From positions 6,003 through 20,106 of the forward strand of contig MU646897.1 in assembly GCA_026770585.1 (NCBI GenBank): a stretch of DNA of 14,104 bases. Reading direction: 5' to 3'. Below the pieces are notes generated by a model. That model saw only the letters and a program-made list of their open reading frames with translations. It was not told the DNA's origin and searched no databases. A program made the position numbers and the translations under genes. Of this stretch, positions 8,601 to 11,600 are shown piece by piece. This DNA is from Baffinella frigidus. Its lineage: Eukaryota; Cryptophyceae; Cryptomonadales; Baffinellaceae. Numbering within the stretch: the stretch's first letter is position 1; the number at the start of each line of letters is the position of its first letter.

Positions 8601-11600
8601 TCGGTAAGGCAGTCGGTAAGACAGGTAAGACAGTCGGTAAGACAGTCAAGACCGTCGGTAAGACCGTCAAGACAGTCAGTAAGACAGGCAAGACATTCAG
8701 TAAGACAGTCAGCGGATGTCGATCAGGTCCCCGTGCCCGAGCGTCACGTCCTGCGCGATAACACAGTCAAGGCAGTCGATAAGACAGTCGGTAAGACCGT
8801 GTAGACCGTCGGTAAGACCGTCGATAAGACACGCAAGGCAGTAGGTAAGACAGTCAAGACCGTCGGTAAGACAAGCAAGGCAGCCGGTAAGACCGTCAAG
8901 GCAGTCGGTGAGGTCAGACTGTCGGTAAGACAGACGGACCGTTGGCAAAAAAGTCGGACAGTCGGTGAGACAGTCAGACTGTCGGTAAGACAGTCAAGAC
9001 AGTCAATAAGACAGTCAGACTGTCGGTAAGACAGTCATCACTGCAAAAGTCGACAGGTTTGTACCAGCGACCCCCGATCATCAACATGAGAATAGTCCGT
9101 CAACCAATCTCATCCCGTCAGGCATTTGATTTAAATTCTCCGGAGTTCCCCAAATCAACGATTTTTTCTACACAATTGGTCACGTCCAGGCCTGGACGCG
9201 ACTGATTTGGTCAATTGTGTAGTTAATTTTGTTGATTCGGGGAACTCCGAAGCATTTAAATCAAATTTCTAGCGGGGTAAAATCTAGTCATCCGGTCAAC
9301 CTGCCAACTTATAAGTTGGCAAAAGTTGACGGTGCTGGTGCCAGCAGTGGCAAAAGTTGACGAACGAGTGGCACCCTGCTCGCTACGACAGTCGGACCTG
9401 CTGACTAAGACAGTCGGACCTGATCGGTAAGACAGTCGGACTTGAAGCGGAGGATAAACATGCGGAAAAGGTTCGCTGGCTCCTCGGAAAAAGTCACCTG
9501 CCCCGGGAAATGACTCAACTTTTCAGGAAACGGCTCCAATCGGACCTTATTTTTCGGTCCGTAGGACCCTACGGTAGCAAATCCTTAGGTACCTAGGGAT
9601 GTCCTAGGGAGGTGGCTCCTCAGAGAAAGTCACCTGCCGGATGAAATGACTTTAGGCGATGCGATGACTTAACTTTGACTTAACTTTTCGACACCGGTGA
9701 CATGACTTAACTTTTCAGGAAACGGCTCCAATTCCCGGCCGAACTTGAAGGGGTGGCTCCAATTCCCGTACAAAATACGGCCCCGAAAGTACAATACCCT
9801 GTAAAAGTTAGGGCGCTTCGCAGGTGCTGAAAACAGAGTGATCCGCGCCCGACCACCAGCCATCCCAAGTGGCTCAAATAGTGCCCTGGAAGGTCTTCGA
9901 TTTTACCTTAGATCGGGGTCGGATCCGACCCCGATCCAAGGTGAATCCAAAATTCCCCAGAGCACTTTTTGAGCCACCTCCAAGGGCTAGTGGGAGAGCG
10001 GGAGGATTCTATCTTTCAACGGACATTCTCAAAGTCTCGATTTGAGGGGTTTGGTACATAGGATATCGCAACGGTTCGAAAATACAGTGTCATCTTACGG
10101 GTAGGGGGCGCATCTTGTCATCAACCAAGGCCTAAAACAGCATAAAACTTTAGATGGACGCAAAACCCTAAAGATCCTTCCGAATCCGGGCGCGGTATGG
10201 CTATGAGATGACTTTAGGCTATGAGATGACTTTACTAAACGGGCGAGATGACTTACTACCGCAAACTGTCTTTGTTCAAAAAGTCTGATTCAGACACCTG
10301 CCACGCCAGAGTGGTTTTGATTTTTTTAAAACCTTTCTGATAAGGTTCTTTGACTTTTGAAAACCACTGCCTTGAGGGAAAATTGACTTTTGGCGATCCC
10401 TTCCGAGGCTCTGGCGTGGTGCAAGCTCCAATCCCCACAACTTAAGGCGCGACTCGCCACCTTTGGAACCTCAAACCGCGTCGGTTGGCTTATTCTAAAA
10501 CAGTTGTATACCCAACCGTAAAACAGTTGTACGCCCAACCGTTGCTTTTTAAAGCCCTAAATTGATTTAAAATGCAGGAAAGGGTTTAGGGTTTGGGGGT
10601 TAGGGTTTAGGTTTCAAGGTTTAGGGTGTGGGGTTTGGAGTGTGTACCGCAACCGTTTCGAAATCGCGCGATTTCGAAACGGTTGCTAGCTGAGCCTCGT
10701 ACGTTCCACACACGAGGCTCTGCAGCGACCACACACCGTGTGGAACGTACAGCGACCACACGTGGAACAGCCCCGCCGGCAGGCTTGTGAACGGCGCCGA
10801 AGCCAGACGGTCGGTCGTGACTGCCTTGCGTGTTCCTAGCGGGCTGTTCACGAGCCTAGTAGAGCCCTACAGGGGTACCTAGCTGAGGTCTGGGAGGTCT
10901 GGGGTGGCACTGCAGCGACCACACAGCGGACTTCGAAGGGATTTCGAATAACCCCTAAGCGATAAGACCTAGGACCCTACGGTAGGCAACCCGTAGGGCC
11001 ATAGGGGGGTTCCTACGGATAAGGTAACGGAAACTCGGCCCGAAATGGGCCGAAAATCCCGTCGTAGCCCGCTGTGTTAATAGGGTAACCGACTGAAATC
11101 CGGGTAGTTAGGCCTACGGTATTGCCTACGGTAGGCCGTAGGGCTCCCAAGACCTAATGTTTCATAGGACCCCCCCTAGGCCCCTACGGCCTACCGTAGG
11201 CAATACTGTAGGCTGAACTACCCGGTTTTCAGGACGTTAGCCTATGGCTCTTCTCCGCTGAGATCTCCTTTCGAATTCCCCTCACGGACTTTTCTAAAGT
11301 TGACACGCTGGGTTCGTGGTACAAATCCGTCAACTTTGGAGGGAAAGGAGCCCCTTAACCCTCAAGACGCCCTACACAATAAACCCTGGAAATCAGGCTG
11401 CGACGCATGCTAATGCGAAAAGCTAACGCCAGCGGAAAGTCAATTCCCCATGCCCGCAACGTCAACTTTTGGCGGAATCATCCTTCGATTCGAAGGATTC
11501 TGCCATTGAGTTGACTTTTGGTTGACCAAGTTGACTTTTGATTGATCACGTCCAAATAATGCCACAAGCTGAGAGGGAAGGTACCACAACCGTCTCGAAC

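Noticed and set aside
8590-8900. GGTAAGA copies as plus-strand splice donors
   Set aside because: They match the donor consensus but lie antisense to the supported gene and are an intrinsic part of a minisatellite; no plus-strand exons were found.
8514-8948. Open frames rich in VRQSVRQ, TVGKTV or DCLTDGL
   Set aside because: Translations of the GTAAGACAGTC minisatellite on both strands.
8585-9035. CRISPR-like array
   Set aside because: Repeats are short, directly abutting and variable, with no unique spacers of constant length; the context is eukaryotic.
9669-9863. Exon after a strong ctgttttcag acceptor (about 9827)
   Set aside because: The sequence after it belongs to a dispersed intron block (ggctccaattcccgtac) also found in the 142-bp repeat, and no frame joins at phase 0 with a donor.
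10256-10538. Minus-strand frames of 60 and 70 codons
   Set aside because: They overlap a nested inverted repeat and a tandem 22-bp pair; no splice-bounded or duplicated coding segment is visible.
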